Source: Liopterus haemorrhoidalis
Lineage: Eukaryota; Arthropoda; Insecta; Coleoptera; Dytiscidae
DNA: 64,000 nt
Assembly: GCA_963971575.1 (NCBI GenBank)
Contig: OZ020624.1
Coordinates: forward strand, 11,742,625-11,806,624
Reading direction: 5' to 3'
Below the pieces are notes generated by a model that saw nothing but the letters and a program-made list of their open reading frames with translations, was not told the DNA's origin and ran no database searches. Below are positions 32,583-44,700 of the stretch, piece by piece (the first letter of the stretch is position 1; each line of letters opens with the position of its first letter). The position numbers and the translations under genes are program-made.

Positions 32583-33735
32583 AGTATTTCTACTCGCAAT
32601 ACATTCAGAACATTTACTACAAATCAAAGATTTCCACCTCGACAGTCAAATTTTCAAAACAGAAATACATCCAATCCAAATTTTATCTCCGAGGAATTAT
32701 TTAATATAGAACAGGATTCCCAAAATTCATATGGTAATTTTTTAGAGGAACTAGCCTCAGAAATGAATTTGAATGAATGAACCTTACTAATGAACAAATC
32801 AGTTTACCTTATATTATTTTCCCTTAAATTTTTCCAGTAAATTAAAAGTTCTTATAGATACAGGTAGCACTAAATCGTTCGTGAAACCTGATATTGCTAC
32901 TAAATTCTTTAAAAATAAAATAATTAAAGACCCTTTTCAAATATCTACCACACACGGTACATCTACCGAAAAATTTTGTACAAAAATTTCATGTTCAAAA
33001 ATATTTAAGATTATTGAATATTTAAAATATAAATAATAAAATTTAAATATAATATTTTGACATTATAAGAGCCTCCTATGTTTTACAATATACTAAAAAA
33101 CAATTGTGTAAATGAATGACAAAATAAATGTCACTGTGTATTAATATTAATAAAGATTTATGTAATCTGTTTCTTCATAAAATAAATAATAACTGATAAT
33201 ATTTAACAAAGATTAAAAATGTAGACTTGAAATTTTATTTATTTAATTTTCATAATTATTTCGATTGTTTAATTGGTCTAAATAATTTGAGATACTTAAA
33301 GGCTACAATCGACTTAAATAAAACATTATGAATTACTCCTAAAACATCGATTGAGATATTTTATCGTAAGTTACAGTCTCCTAGTACGAATTGCACAGTA
33401 GTATAGGCTAAGTCTGAGCAACTTATTAAAATCAATGTAGGAAATATTAAGGATGGCACAGTTGTCATACCCCATACAAAAATACATGACTTAGAAATTC
33501 CTGAATGCGATACTAACGTAATAAATAATGAAGCTGTATGCTCAATAATAAATCCTTACGAAAATAATGTACACCAAATAAACGGATAATAGTAGAACCG
33601 CTTAGTGCATATAAACAAGAATCTACTTCCAATTTTAATTGTATAAATTATAAAAATAAAACAAACGAAATTTTGATTTATCAAAGATTCGAACGAATCA
33701 CATGAATAAAGAGAAAAAAGGCGCTATTTTTGAAC
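32583..33735 (+). pseudogene. Errantivirus-like Gypsy element 1: Gag end, protease, pre-RT region
   Basis: A frame at 32580-32780 resembles the Gag C-terminus of 17.6/297-type Gypsy elements (ISEELFNIEQD, NFLEELAS). After a spacer, about 32838-33010 encodes the aspartic protease with LIDTGSTKSF. The DFHNYFDCLIGLNNLRYLKA-like segment near 33245-33320 continues it after an AT-rich interruption. Positions 33400-33720 carry the pre-RT segment (DGTVVIPHTKIHDLEIPEC). The RT never appears: at about 33735 the sequence changes to the LTR-like block. Frames are broken several times. It is a decayed copy of a retrovirus-like element and is not functional. Confidence 0.7.
33011..33235. other. AT-rich interruption inside the Gypsy 1 protease
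   Basis: About 225 bp of very AT-rich DNA separates two parts of the protease-region coding sequence that would normally be adjacent. No TIR or clear duplication was seen; a small MITE-like insertion or local degeneration are both possible. Confidence 0.35.
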
Positions 33736-34266
33736 ACATAGTGTCGCCCGTATTTGTGAGGTGTGATATTTTCTACGTCCTAAGGGCCCCAAGCTACAAT
33801 AAGTCGGACGTCCTGAATCGTGTTGGGACGTGTAATTAGTCAGATTAGTTTGTTCAGGGTTAAATTAGTTTGTTCAGGTGTAAATTCAGTCTGTCTGTAA
33901 AGTCAACATTTGTTTTTCCCTTGGTAAAACGAGGTTGTGAATTGGCATTCGAAACACACGGGTTGCCCCTCTCTTTGAATACTTACTGGTCGAGTATTTG
34001 TGTTACTTACCTTTTCACTTTATCAAGGGACCGGGCTTGCAATTATATTTGGGAGGGAAAATTAACGTAAAATCACTCGGGCGAAACGTCCGCCAAAAAG
34101 CATTGTTTTTTTTATTTAACTCTGGCCAGCCATCAGTCTTGTTTGTAATAAAAATTGTTTTAAATTTTCCGTAGAGTCAAGTGGGTGGGGTGGTACTGCG
34201 ATGTTTTTTTTGTGTTCTCAGCTGGAGATTTTTATGGGTTGGCGTATCACGGGTTTTAAAAAGGGG

Positions 34267-34300
34267 CTATAAAAGGGGATATATAGAGTGGGAGCATCGA
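34267..34300 (+). promoter_or_regulatory. TATA-type core promoter in LTR-like block
   Basis: GGGGCTATAAAAGGGG is a consensus-grade TATA box (TATAAAAG) in GC-rich context, about 28-35 bp before GAGCATCGACACTG. It stands out in otherwise T-rich sequence and supports the U3/R reading of the block. Confidence 0.5.
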
Positions 34301-34768
34301 CACTGTTGGGTTTTTACCGTCGCGATGGCAGTGCCGGTGATCTTACTGGGATTTTACTAGCTTTAAGGCGAGAGAGATTTGTTATTAAAAATTTCAATCG
34401 GATTTTGTTGAACACTGGCTCCCGATTTTCTAAACTTCTTCCAGATTTTTCTAAAAAGTATTACCTCCAGCAATACTTTTACCACTTCATCGTAGACAGT
34501 CACTGTGGTTTAATTCCGTGCAGAAGTTCACGTAGCCCTAGGGCTGTTGTAACGACAGTAATCCGATCACAGGTTACTTGGTATTTATACCACAATACAG
34601 ATTTAATTATTTTTTTTTGTTAAGTTTAAATTGTAATTAAAATGTCATTGGTAATAGTTAATAATTGGTATGAGCACCGTTTACTATCTATTGTCCCATT
34701 ATTATTAACTGTTACGAGTAAACATATTTACCGGTTAAATATTTAATTTTTTTTTCTAGTCCGTTTGT

Positions 34769-35080
34769 GAGTATTTAACTATCAGTATTTCTTGTTTATT
34801 ATTAAATTGTTTTGGAGTATAGGTTTTGGTAATATTAAATATTTTTGAGTCATAGATTTTGTACTACTCCAAGCATTGAGAATATTTAACTAGTAATTTT
34901 CCTTATTATTATTAAACTGTTTTGGAAGTAATTGTTTTGGTAATATTAAATATTTTTGAGTAATAGATTTTGTACCACTCCAAGCATTGAGAATATTTAA
35001 CTAGTAATGTTCCTTATTATTATTAAATTGTTTTGGAAGTAATAGTTTTGGTAATATTAAATACTTTTGAGTAAAAGGTT
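34769..35080. repeat. ~111-bp tandem repeat, 3 copies
   Basis: Units begin at about 34769, 34878 and 34989 (each GAG(A)ATATTTAACTA...). They share TTTTGGTAATATTAAATA(T/C)TTTTGAGT and CTCCAAGCATTGAG. Copies 2 and 3 are most alike; the third is cut short. Located downstream of the promoter-like TATA box. Confidence 0.8.
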
Positions 35081-35456
35081 CTTTTGTTGATATCTATTTA
35101 GTAAAGTTTCGTATAATGGATAGACTCTTTGGTCGATAATTTACTTAGTAGTTCTGTATATTGATAGTTTTTGGTTGTTGATAATTTGATTAATAAATTA
35201 TTCTCTTAAAGTCATACAGTTAATTGAGTTTTGTTTGGATATAAGTTGTTTTGGCGAGTCATATTCATTGCTAGATATTTTTTATTTTTTTGTTAGAGTT
35301 ACCTTTGATTTTTTGTTTATTTTGTGAATAGTAATAATTCCTTTGTTAATAAATTTTGTAATTGAGTACATTGGTGTTTCTGTTACGAGAACTCTATTCC
35401 TTTCCCTTGATGATTTATTTTCTTCCAGAATTTAGGGCAATAGAAGCGAGGTGACT

Positions 35457-35475
35457 GGCGCCGTATAAAAATTTA
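35457..35475 (+). promoter_or_regulatory. PBS-like TGGCGCC site
   Basis: TGGCGCC follows GAGGTGAC and precedes GTATAAAAATTTAGG. TGGCGCC is the commonest start of LTR-element primer-binding sites, but the match beyond 7 nt is not to a tRNA I can name. Confidence 0.25.
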
Positions 35476-35739
35476 GGCTGCACATAGACAGTGGTAATTA
35501 CAGAACCACCCTGCATAGTCACATCTACCTCTAGACTGGGCTGGCGGCCTTCTACCTTGCCCTGGACAACTGATAGCCGCTGGAGTCACTTCAGAGTGGC
35601 TACGGAATTCATATTTTTCCCCATTTAGGTTTTTTTAGCGACCGACCAGAGATCTGAGCGGACGCTGGCATACGCCAACTATATAACGCTGGAGTCTGGC
35701 CGTAATATACGTTATAATTTAAGACTTTTAACCTCACGA
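35476..35739. other. Unassigned sequence before Gypsy 1 RNase H
   Basis: GC-richer DNA without a supported frame. It is probably leader sequence of the inserted LTR-like block. Confidence 0.35.
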
Positions 35740-36655
35740 CCGACACATCAAATTACGCCATAGGCGCTGTATTGTCTGGGGTAATATCGCCTCGAATCTC
35801 CCCGTAGCTTACGCAAGTAGAACTTTAAATGATTCAGAATTAAATAACAGCACAATAGAAAAGAACTATTGGCAATTGTTTGGGCTACGAAATATTTTCG
35901 ACCCTATTTTTTGGAAGAAAATTTAATATTGTAACGGACCAAAAACCCCTTAGGTGGTTGTTTTCGTTAAAAGAACCCAATTCGAAATTAGTTCGTTGGA
36001 GACTAAAGCTTGAAGAATATCAATACGAAATTACATATAAAAAAGGCTCTCTTTAAATAAAAACGGGTTATCTAAAATAAAAATTGATTTAAATACAAAC
36101 GAAACAATTGATAGATCAGACGAAAGTTTCCAATATATGAAAGAATTTAATGAAAATTTTCAAAGACAATGCACATCTAAAGACAACAATGACACGGAAT
36201 CTTTAATTATTGAAATGATTGACTCTAACAATGACGATCAAAATTTAAATAATAGTGATGACGATGATCAAACAATCCACACAAGCTTAAGTAATCCCGT
36301 CATTGGTATCCCTATTGTAGATATTCCAGTAAATGTTGTAAAGAATCAGATAATCATATCTGAAGTAAATTTCGAACCAGCGGTTCCTTAACATCGTTAA
36401 ATTATTCGAAGAAAAACAACGAATATTAGTACAATTTTCAAAAAAGAATTTTGAAAAAGAGATTATTAAATTTTTAAAAGAATATGTTGCTCCCAAAGTC
36501 AAATACCACTTATATTTTGAAGACCCCCTTTACGAAAAACTTAGCACAGTCCTCCAAAAATACTTTAAAAATTCAGAAATCAATTTTATAAAATGTGCAA
36601 AGAAATTAAATGATGTTCAAGATATTGACGAAATTTTGCAAGTTATAAAAAATCA
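35740..36655 (+). pseudogene. Errantivirus-like Gypsy element 1: RNase H and connection to integrase
   Basis: Frames at 35715-36060 encode the RNase H domain: LTTDTSNYAIGAVLSG, then FGRKFNIVTDQKPLRWLF, then KLVRWRLKLEEYQYEI. Stops and frameshifts interrupt it (for example near 35810 and 36050). An acidic frame (36137-36391) and the segment 36400-36655 (EYVAPKVKYHLYFEDPLYEK in another frame) are the part between RNase H and integrase. It ends where I-like copy C1 begins, within a shared CAACACG. Integrase is absent at this site. Confidence 0.7.
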
Positions 36656-36933
36656 ACACGAACTGCTACGACCTGCAACTCAGTGTCAATTTCTACAGGA
36701 TCGTGGTACAATGTGTCTCTAACGATAATTGCCACGCCGTCACATGCTCTTGCCCCCGCAAGGAAATCCGTGCGAAACACGGAGTATCCTCTAGGAGAGA
36801 ATGTGTCGGTATCCTTGAAATTTGTTTCCTGTAGACAGACACATGATGGTGCAAACTTGTACATTAATTGTCGTTGCTCTTCATAGCGCTGATATACACC
36901 GTTACAGTTCCACTGCATTAGTGGACCATTCAT
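36656..36933 (-). pseudogene. I-like ORF2 N-terminal fragment (copy C1)
   Basis: It encodes the first endonuclease block (NGPLMQWNCNGVYQRYEEQ, SCVCLQETNFKDTDTFSPRG, IIVRDTLYHDPVEID), about 90% like copy B over ~92 codons, then runs into Gypsy DNA. The second half of the endonuclease and all of RT are missing. Confidence 0.85.
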
Positions 36934-38339
36934 TTTTGTTTAGGGGAGTTACCCCGCAACCTAATGATCTTTGGTTTACCCTTAGGTTGCGGGTCACCAG
37001 CCATTTTCTCGGCGACGGTTTCACTTGTTTGTCCAGGGGCTTTCGTGGACACACTGGACTCTCTTTTGGATGGTTTGGCTCTCACTGGTATCCATTGAGA
37101 GCCAATAGTTTCCCTATCAGTCTCCGATACTGGAGTGGCTGATGAGGGTTTGGCAGAAGCGACCACACACCGGTCGCTTCTTGTTTTTGGAGAAGTTTGT
37201 GGAGACTTCTCCTTAGGTGGTGGGGAGAACTGAGATGGTGTGCGTTCTACTTTTGATTGGGGGGGTTTATTCAGACCCGACCTTCCGGGTTGTGGGGTCT
37301 GAATTTTGGTCTCAGGGACCGATTCCAACACCTTTTCATTGCCGGATTGTTTGGGCGCATCTATACTTGTCGCTAAAGTCGGACGGGGCACTGTCTCCGT
37401 CTGAGTCTGGACGCTTGCTGTTCTTTTTGCTGCTACCTGCGCGAAGTATTTCGCGAAAGTAACAGGTGCACTTTCTTTACATTTCCTCTTGGCGTCATAA
37501 TATGGTATCTTGTCCTGCGTCTTGATCGTCTGAATGGCCTTTTCCTCCAAGTACGTTGGGCAGTGGCGTGAGGTGGATGCATGCGCACCTTTGCAATTCA
37601 CGCAGTGTGCCGCGTTTGGACAGGTTTCAACTTCATGTTGATCCTGTCCGCAGTTGGCACAGATGGTATGCTTACCACAACGACTTAAGGTGTGCCATAA
37701 CGCTGACACTTGTAGCATCGCATCGGGTTGGGATAGTAGGGGCGAACTTGCAAACGTTATGCCCCACCTTTACCGATGCTGGACACCTAGTGCCAGCTAA
37801 AGACACCACCATTGAGATCGAGGGCTTTCCATTTTGGGGTTTGAGTTTTCTGCATTCAATGACACCTTGCGATGCCATTTCCTGCACGAACTCTTCCTCC
37901 GTGACGTAAGCAAGATCGCGATCGGTTATGACGCCTCGAGTTGTATTAAGAGCCTGGTGTGGCAGAACAGAAATACGATATTTACCAAATACCTCGCATT
38001 TCTGCAGCGTCGACGAAGACTCAGTCTCTGCTTCGACTAACAAAGTACCGTCCGACAATTTGCGCACTGACTAAACACCAGTTGGGCACGTATTCTTCAA
38101 CGTTCGGGCAACAAAGAAGGGGGACATCTCCTTAAAAGATATACCCTCTTCTTGCACCTTCACGACGAGAAATGGTGGTATTGGCGCACAATACTCAACC
38201 AACCTATCTACCTTCTTAGGAGAAGGTCTTACACATCCCTCGTCTGATGATTGGACATCTGGACGGGGTCACTATTTAGATTTTTTACGGAGTTTACTCT
38301 CAACTTTGGCGGAACTTAAAATTTTTTTATCCTTCCGGG
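36930..38339 (-). pseudogene. I-like ORF1 (copy C1), frameshifted
   Basis: The sequence matches copy B ORF1 throughout. The parts 38067-37672 (RISVLPHQALNTTRGVITD, EEFVQEMASQGVIECRKL) and 37718-36930 (CANCGQDQHEVETCPNAAHC, CVNCKGAHASTSRHC, C-terminal S/P/K-rich tail) are in different frames. The frame change falls in the first zinc knuckle near 37690-37720. Stops near 38071 (TAA region) and 38273 (TAG then TGA) remove the N-terminus. Non-functional. Confidence 0.85.
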
Positions 38340-38992
38340 TAGTCGACTCATTGGGCCAGACATGTCAGGATGATATAGCATCGGAGGAAGTAGTCACGGG
38401 CTGCTCGACCCGCTCGAGAACCAAAAGTAGCCAAATCTGGAACCTTGCGAGCTGCATCCGCTTCCACAGACCCCCGAATACTTGTCTAGTGGCACGGCAT
38501 TACCTCGACATTCACGATACAGTAGTGGAGCCACTCTATTCATGAACCGTGACACCAGCCGAATGACTGAGTTGACCAGACTCAGCCTCCCGTTTTACCG
38601 AATCCGAGGCCAAAGAAGGCGTGTTGGGATCGTACTGTCCGTGGGCAGCAATCTCCCTCAACCGACCAGGATCCTCTTCTCCGGCGTTACGGGTCTCCAC
38701 GCACGGCAAACACGTGGGTAGGAATTTAAAAGGGAGATAAAAGAGACAACAGATAAGCCTATTCCCACAATCAGCTTCTCTGAACTGTCTCCTCCCAAAT
38801 GATATGTGATTCAGGGTACGTGGGATCATCAGGACCAAAAGATCTATATGGTCAGGTGTTGGGACCATTATGAAATTCCCTTGCGTGACTGAGGGTACGC
38901 GGGATCATCAGGCCCGAAAGCTCAACAAATGGTCAGGTGTTATGGCCATTATCAACTTCCCCTGCAGGGGTTGGAGTGATAAGGTTAGCTAG
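38340..38992 (-). promoter_or_regulatory. I-like 5' UTR with 79-bp tandem repeat (copy C1)
   Basis: Two repeats start at 38814 and 38893 (GGGTACG(T/C)GGGATCATCAGG; then ATGGTCAGGTGTT). A third related unit lies at 7057-7135. Such short repeats in the 5' UTR of non-LTR elements often carry the internal promoter; that role is inferred here. The part 38594-38673 is shared with 6973-7056. Confidence 0.6.
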
Positions 38993-40245
38993 TTAGTTAA
39001 ATATTTTGGCGCACAGCAACAAAGGCTATTTGCGCGTAACGCAGCCCATTTAAATGACTACACTACATATTAAAAACAATAAGTTAAACAATCAATAAAT
39101 AGATAAAATCATTAAAAATACGCATACTCAATAAAAGAAATCTTGCACTGACAAACACAAATAAATAATATAAAAAGTCTGTTCGAAAATTTGATAAGAC
39201 TCAGGGTGATGGTAAGAGGCTGAAAAGGGGCCAATTACCATCGAATATCACAGTCAATAACTAAATACACATTAAAATAAGGTGCAAGACTTCACACATA
39301 AAACAGTAAGTTCGATTCTCTCAGGAAGAGTATCAGCCTGTCCATGAGTACCCTGTCGTCACCTAAAGCAACTGACAGGTCATAGCACAGGCCTAACCTC
39401 TCTTTGACATCTTCAAATAATACACACTCAGTTAAAATGTGTAACACAGAAAAATCTGTGTTACACGTCTCACAGATGGAGGACTCTTCACCTCGAAGGT
39501 GTCCATTGGTCCACCAACAGTGACCTATACGGAGGCGTGTGATGGCGGTTTCCTGCCTGTGGTTAATCCTGCAGGAAAAACCCCATGATTTAACGTCTCC
39601 CTTAATCTGTCGCAACTTAACGTTCTGTGTGCGGCTCCACTCATGTAGCCACATGTCTAAAACCAGGTGTTTCAGATGACTCTTTGCGTCATCTGGAAAA
39701 ACGGAACTCACATCAATCATAGGTTTGTGAGAGGCGGCTTTTGCAGCTGCATCTGCCGCTTCGTTGCCTTTAATACCAACATATCCTGGTATCCAAAACA
39801 GCTCTACCCTCACATTCTGAGCATTCAGATTTTGGAGTAGCAACCGGATCTTTAGTACAAGAGGATGCACTGAATCTGGATCTTGGATACTGTTCAGAGC
39901 GCCCAGCGAGTCCGTCAAGTTAACACTTGACTGACTTTGCTCTGACGAAACAAAACACAGGGCCTTGAAAATAGCGTACAGCTCAGCAGTGTACACACTC
40001 GTTATGGAGTGCAAACGGTACTGAAACTGCTGACGTGGGTTCAGGACAACACCCAACCCTGATTCCGGATTTTGATCCGTCAGTAAAATGACAGTATCCT
40101 CGAATCTAGGGACCAGTGTTCTTTGAAACTCATGTTGGTATTCGATAGGCAACGTATTATCTTTATCAAACCTAGTTAATGTGAGATTCACAAGCGGACG
40201 CGGCAGCGTCCATTGTGGAACAGCACACAAAACGAAACTTGCCAT
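38993..40245 (-). mobile_element. I-like copy C2 (3' portion, 5'-truncated)
   Basis: It carries the (TAAC)n-like tail (38993-39007), the family 3'-end block TTGGCGCACAGCAACAAAGG, the 3' UTR, and the last ~317 codons of ORF2. The 5' truncation is at about 40245, after which the DNA is unrelated. Confidence 0.85.
39292..40245 (-). pseudogene. I-like ORF2 C-terminus: RNase H and CCHC end (copy C2)
   Basis: The open frame of 317 codons covers the end of the connection region (WTLPRPLVNLTLTRFDKD), RNase H (AELYAIFKA, LTDSLGALNS, IPGYVGIKGNEAADAAA) and the terminal CETCNTDFSVLHILTEC. The first RNase H Asp block reads TDQNPESG because of small indels. GHVG became GYVG, so a normally conserved His is lost. 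No RT is present. Confidence 0.85.
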
Positions 40246-41454
40246 AAAAAATGAAATTTGCTGGAGGATGTGTTACGTGCAATATTAGAAAAAAGTAGTG
40301 AATGAAATAGTACAATTAGACAACAATATTATAAATGACATTTAAAGAATTTATTGTTCAAAAATGTTGGTTTGGACTACTAAGGGAAACTTTTTTAATA
40401 TTTTTCTGTATTCCAAATTATGTTTTCCAGGTTTTTCAAAACCGTTGCTTACAATGAATCTTGATATAAGGTGGTCAGATGTGATAAAAAATAAGGAACC
40501 CAGGGAACAAGAGCTCATTGTGCAAACTATCAAAAGAACTGCACACTACAAGGCCTGAACTATAATATCAGAACGTGAAAATATGTGCTGGGCACAGTGA
40601 AAAAGGTTTTCTTGCTACGACTTAAAATATTTGTAGTGCTACTTCTGTCGTAATGGGCGCCTGTCGACCCCATTCAAGTACCGAACTTTAATTTTAATAT
40701 GTATGTATATATTTTTTTTTAATTTGTATTAATTTTAATTGCATTGTTTTTGACATTTATTTTTATTTCTTTTTTTTTTTCATAGATTTTTATTAGTTTG
40801 TTTTTTCATTGGTATTATTATTTTGTTTTGCCTTGAAATTGTGTTATATTTTATTTTTTATAATATAATGTATTTTTGGCTAGTCGATAATATGCTGTAC
40901 GTGACATCCGGATATAATTTGATATATTTATTCCTTTTTAATAGACGCATAGTCAGCAAGTACTACTTACTGTTTATGCGACTCAAATTCTTTTTACCAT
41001 TTGTTTCGAAATTATAAAGTCAGTTTTTGTTTAGCTATCGCGGCATAAGGGCATATTTTCGGCTCGCCAATTTATAAAACTTTAATTATTTCATTTTCAA
41101 ATGCTTTTTTAATAATAATAAATTTAGAGTCAAACTGATTTGACGAGTTTTATTTCACGACCCTTCACATGTGGACCACTTCAACCCCAAAAACGTAACA
41201 AACAAAAATATTAAAATAGCTTTACGGCACTTCGGCCAATTCTTCAATAGAAATACATAAGAAAAGTTTTAGTTAACTTAATTAATTTAAGTAATTAAAT
41301 AATAAATGACAGTGCAATAAACTAGTGAAAAAGATACAGGTCTGGTGACCGTGATATCCAAACAACCTTCTCTGTAAGTTCAGTAGTATCTAATTATTTG
41401 TGGCCGCTCTGGTGTGGAATTATCTAAAAAATTAAAAAATACTTCTTTCAATGT
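40246..41454. other. No gene recognised
   Basis: AT-rich DNA with long T runs (40710-40810). A weak TGGTGACCGTGAT at 41341 recalls an LTR primer-binding site but has no LTR partner. No coding frame is supported. Confidence 0.45.
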
Positions 41455-41572
41455 ATAAATATAATAATAAGTCTTTATTTCCATATGAATTTTTACAAAT
41501 TATCTGGAATTTGTCTATATACATAAGTATACAATTAGAAATAAACATTAAACATTAAAAGAATGAAAATAC

Positions 41573-41660
41573 ATGCATACATACATACATACATACATGT
41601 GCACATACACATGCACATATAAGTATATACATATACATACATACAGCTACATACATATAT
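41573..41660. repeat. (ACAT)n microsatellite in CR1-like 3' UTR
   Basis: Imperfect ACAT/ATAC units over about 88 bp within the 3' UTR. Confidence 0.85.
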
Positions 41661-41725
41661 AAAAATTTTACAAGCAAATACACCATCACATGTTATTTCA
41701 ACAGACAAGCTTAGATAAATTTAAA

Positions 41726-44700
41726 TTAAGGTAAATTAAAGTCGGGCAATGAGTTTGGTATATTTGAATAAAATTCCTTTACACTATAGGGCCCCATTCT
41801 TGAAATTATATTATTAATGTTATTTTTGAAATGCTTTTTATTTTTACAATTTTTTAGTTCTTCAGGAAGACTATTAAATAATTTAGCCCCTTGGATTATC
41901 GGCGATTTGCTAGAGAAGGTTAAATGGTGGGCTGGAATATGGAGGTTATAGTATCGGGTGTTATAATTATGAGAGTAGGTTGAATTTAGAGCATCTTTGT
42001 TATCAAATATATGTAATAATATTTGAAGTACATATATACCAGGAACTGTCAGAATTTTATGCGTTTTAAAGAAGTTACGGCAAGAGTCCAACGGATGAAG
42101 TTTGAACATTGTACGAATGATACGTTTTTGAGTAATGAAAACATCGCTGGCCTTACTGCCAGCCCCCCAATGTATGATACCATATGTCAAACGTGAAAGA
42201 ACATGAGCATTGTAAAAGAGACGGAGATGAACACAATCTAGGACATCCCTGAGCACTCTCACTTGATAGCATACAGCATTCAGTTTAGAGACCAATGAAG
42301 CACAGTGACTCTTCCAATTTAAATGCTCGTCCATTTCAAAACCCAAAAGTTTTATATTCTTAAACTCACTTATTATCTGCTCATTACATATTAATGGATC
42401 ATTAATATTTTGTGGGTTTCTATAATTTAAATTGAAACAGACAATTCCAGTTTTGCTGTAGTTCAAGTGAAGTTGGTTGGCATTGAACCAGGTTATTAAA
42501 TCAGTTAATATTTCCTGACATAAAGATTTGGTGTCCTGAATATTTGACCCTTTTACCAAAAGAGAGGTATCATCAGCATATAAGACCGGTAAAACCATCT
42601 TATATTTTTCCAGGTATTTAGGCAAGTCATTCATAAATAAAATGAATAGTAGGGGGCCTAGTATGGAACCCTGTGGAACACCAATTGAATTATGTTCTAC
42701 CTCCGATTTGAACTTTAGTGAGTCTTTCTGTGAAAGGTGTGTGAGCTCTACAAATTGGGAGCGGTTCGTAAGATATGACTGTAACCAATCTAGTACTGAA
42801 CCGCGTATGCCATATTTTTCGAGTTTAAATAGTAAGATTTCATGACTTACGCAATCAAATGCTCGACTGAGGTCGCAAAATATACCAATAGGGCAGTCGT
42901 TAGCTTCAAGGGTACAACAAATTTCATTTAAAAATGCATTTATAGCAGTTAAGGTTGAGAATTTGCTACGAAAACCATGTTGTTGAGGAGTCAAAATGTT
43001 TTTAGTAGTGATGTAACTTAGCAGTCTGTTATACATACTATAATCATAAATTTTAGCAAAGACTGAGCAAAGAGCAATGGGTCTATAGTTTTTAACGTTA
43101 GTCTGATCCCCTTTCTTAAAAATAGGATTTATTTTAACTCGCTTTAATATTGAGGGAAAATGCCCTTGAGCAAAAGAAATATTTATCAAATGGGTTAATG
43201 GAGCAATGATATTGGGTAAACAGACTTTTAATATCATATCGGGAATTTCATCAGGACCACCGGACAGCTTATTTTTAAGTTTATTATTTAACAATGAGAG
43301 TAGTTCAAATTCGGTATAGGGTTCAAGAAACATACTGTTAGCGAAAGAGATACCCGGACTACAATATAGACTCCGATCTTCCATTGGCGATTTTAACTCC
43401 GAAAAAAGTTTCTTCGGCTCATTAATAAAAAATTGGTTAAAAGAATTAGCAATTATAGTAGGGTCAGTTTCTAGCGAGTTATCTTTACGGAGTGTTACAT
43501 TTTTGTGAAATTTAGATTTATTAGTTAGTTCTGAAACCACTCGCCAAGGCACTTTTGGTTTATTTTCAGTAATTGAGTCCTGTATTAAAGACATATAGTA
43601 TGTTTTCTTAGCTTTTTTGATTAAATTAATATGCTCTTTCCTTTTAAGTTTATAGAAAGCCTTAAACTGGGGATACATTTGTTGTATCAGATAAAGGTCT
43701 TTTAAATATACACTGGATAAAATAATTTTATTATCCATCCACGGATTTGTTTTAGATTTCTGTTTACATAATTTAAAAGGAAAACAGTCATTGAAATAAT
43801 ATGAGAATTGTTCATAAAATCTATTGAAAGCATTTTCAGCATTAGTAAGAGTTAATACTTCATCCCATTCCTTAGTAACAAGACTTTGCTGAAAATAGTG
43901 TATATTAGACGCCGAGAAAATTCTTTTCCTAAAATTAACATTACTAGAGTTAAGAGCTGAATGAAATTTTGTGTCAAATAGTACCACCCGGTGATCAGAA
44001 TACCAAATATCATGAACTGTACTAAAATCACTATGACCAATATTTGTAAAGATATGATCGATCATTGACTCAGTTGTTGCAGTGACTCTCGTAGGGGAGT
44101 CAACTTTCATTAAAAGGCCATATGAGGAAAAAAGTTCCTTAAGTATGAAAAAATTGGGGTCATTATCAAGAGGGTCATAGTTAAAATCACCAGCAAATAT
44201 GAAGTTTTCTCCGGCTTTGTAAATATCATGAAGTAATGTATTCAAGTACTCAAAAAATATATCTGTATCACCATCCGGAGACCGGTAAATAGTTATGAGA
44301 TTTAACTTTTGTCTTGTCGTAAATTCCCAAACCAAACCACATACTTCAATATGTTTAGTCAAACAATATTTACTTAAGTTTAGATTATAGGTTGTTAATG
44401 AAACGTTGGACCATATTCCAACGCCACCACCTTTGGTTTTATCCCTGCAAAAAAAAGATGTAAGTTTGAGGTTACCAAAATTTAAATTAATCAGTTCGCT
44501 TTCAGCTGACCAGAGTTCTGTTAGACATAAAAATTTAAAATTACTTTTACTCAGAAAATCAATTTGTAATTGGCTCACTTTAAAACAATTGATGGATCTA
44601 ATGTTGACGAGTAGTAGATCATATGAAACTTCATCAACTTTATCTACAATATTACAATTGTGAGTCTTGCTGGGCGGGGAGCTAGCGGGCACGAAATTGT

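Larger units (their letters stand above)
33740..35456 (+). other. LTR-like block with core promoter inserted in Gypsy 1
   Basis: About 1.7 kb of non-coding, T-rich DNA replaces the RT part of Gypsy 1. A candidate LTR start is TGTTGGGACGTGTAATTAG at 33822. A strong TATA-type promoter lies at 34267-34285, followed by potential start sites. Tandem 111-bp repeats are downstream. Near its right edge TGGCGCC (35457) resembles a primer-binding site. No ORF longer than 111 codons and no family match, so I read it as LTR plus leader of an unidentified (BEL- or Gypsy-type) retroelement. The matching 3' LTR was not found. Confidence 0.4.
36656..38992 (-). mobile_element. I-like copy C1 (5' half, 3'-truncated)
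   Basis: Minus-strand order: 5' UTR with 79-bp repeats (38992-38340), ORF1 (38339-36950, broken), and the first ~95 codons of ORF2 (36933-36656). The 3' side stops at the Gypsy 1 junction, where CAACACG is common to both sequences. Its 5' side directly touches the (TAAC)n tail of copy C2 at 38993. Confidence 0.85.

Noticed and set aside
41573..41660. CRISPR-like or regulatory array
   Set aside because: Plain ACAT microsatellite in a LINE 3' UTR; spacers are absent and the organism is eukaryotic.
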